Shown here: positions 5,227 to 5,266 of the stretch, one piece after another
Layout: each line of letters starts with the position of its first letter
Position numbering within the stretch: position 1 is the first letter of the stretch
Assembly (NCBI GenBank): GCA_030667735.1
Contig: DAOUVG010000127.1
Coordinates: 1 to 5,266 of the forward strand
Direction: 5' to 3'
Length of the DNA stretch: 5,266 nt
From: Dehalococcoidales bacterium
Lineage (GTDB): Bacteria > Chloroflexota > Dehalococcoidia > Dehalococcoidales > Fen-1064
The notes under the pieces: model-generated
Told to the model about the DNA's origin: nothing
The model's database searches: none
What the model saw: the letters and a program-made list of their open reading frames with translations, nothing else
Made by a program: the position numbers and the translations under genes

Positions 5227-5266
5227 GATTTTTAAGGAATGAAGGCCCTGTGACGGGGGTGTCTGG

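Noticed and set aside
5234..5266. Start of another gene at the right edge (GTG at 5250 after AAGG)
   Set aside because: Only five codons are visible. The nearby ATG at 5239 stops after four codons. There is too little sequence to support a gene.

Overview
The window holds five protein-coding genes and one hairpin-rich intergenic stretch. I see no rRNA, tRNA, CRISPR array, transposase or phage gene. The DNA is moderately GC-rich, and every gene except the last has a clear GGAG-type Shine-Dalgarno site. The gene content (a family III CoA-transferase beside SDR oxidoreductases and a CMD-family protein) and the interspersed hairpin repeats remind me of Dehalococcoidia-like Chloroflexota from anoxic sediment or groundwater. 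That is a tentative impression from style, not something the sequence proves.

Region by region: (1) Positions 57-2831 on the + strand form a probable three-gene operon. It encodes an NAD-type short-chain dehydrogenase (TTG start), a CaiB/BaiF-type family III CoA-transferase, and a carboxymuconolactone decarboxylase (CMD)-like protein without the redox CxxC. Gaps are 89 and 49 bases, and each gene has its own strong ribosome binding site. (2) Positions 2832-3318 are about 490 bases without a gene, packed with at least seven inverted repeats and two direct repeats. It lies between convergent genes and looks like a graveyard of interspersed palindromic repeats that may also slow or end transcription. 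(3) Positions 3319-4212 on the - strand encode a ROK-family sugar kinase of the fructokinase (ScrK/GmuE) type, with a recognisable promoter just upstream. (4) Positions 4213-4473 are a 261-base divergent intergenic region with promoter-like sequences and a long leader. (5) Positions 4474-5226 on the + strand encode a second SDR, with an NADP-type sequence after strand 2. Its glycine-rich cofactor loop is three residues shorter than the family pattern.

Working together (inference): genes 1-3 fit a small catabolic module in which a carboxylic acid is activated by CoA transfer, a hydroxyl/keto step is run by the SDR, and the CMD-like protein acts on a ring or lactone-type intermediate. The substrate cannot be read from the sequence. 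The sugar kinase appears to be an independent transcription unit. I do not see a clearly new system; the points most worth a second look are the shortened nucleotide-binding loop of the second SDR and the dense mosaic of hairpins between the convergent genes.
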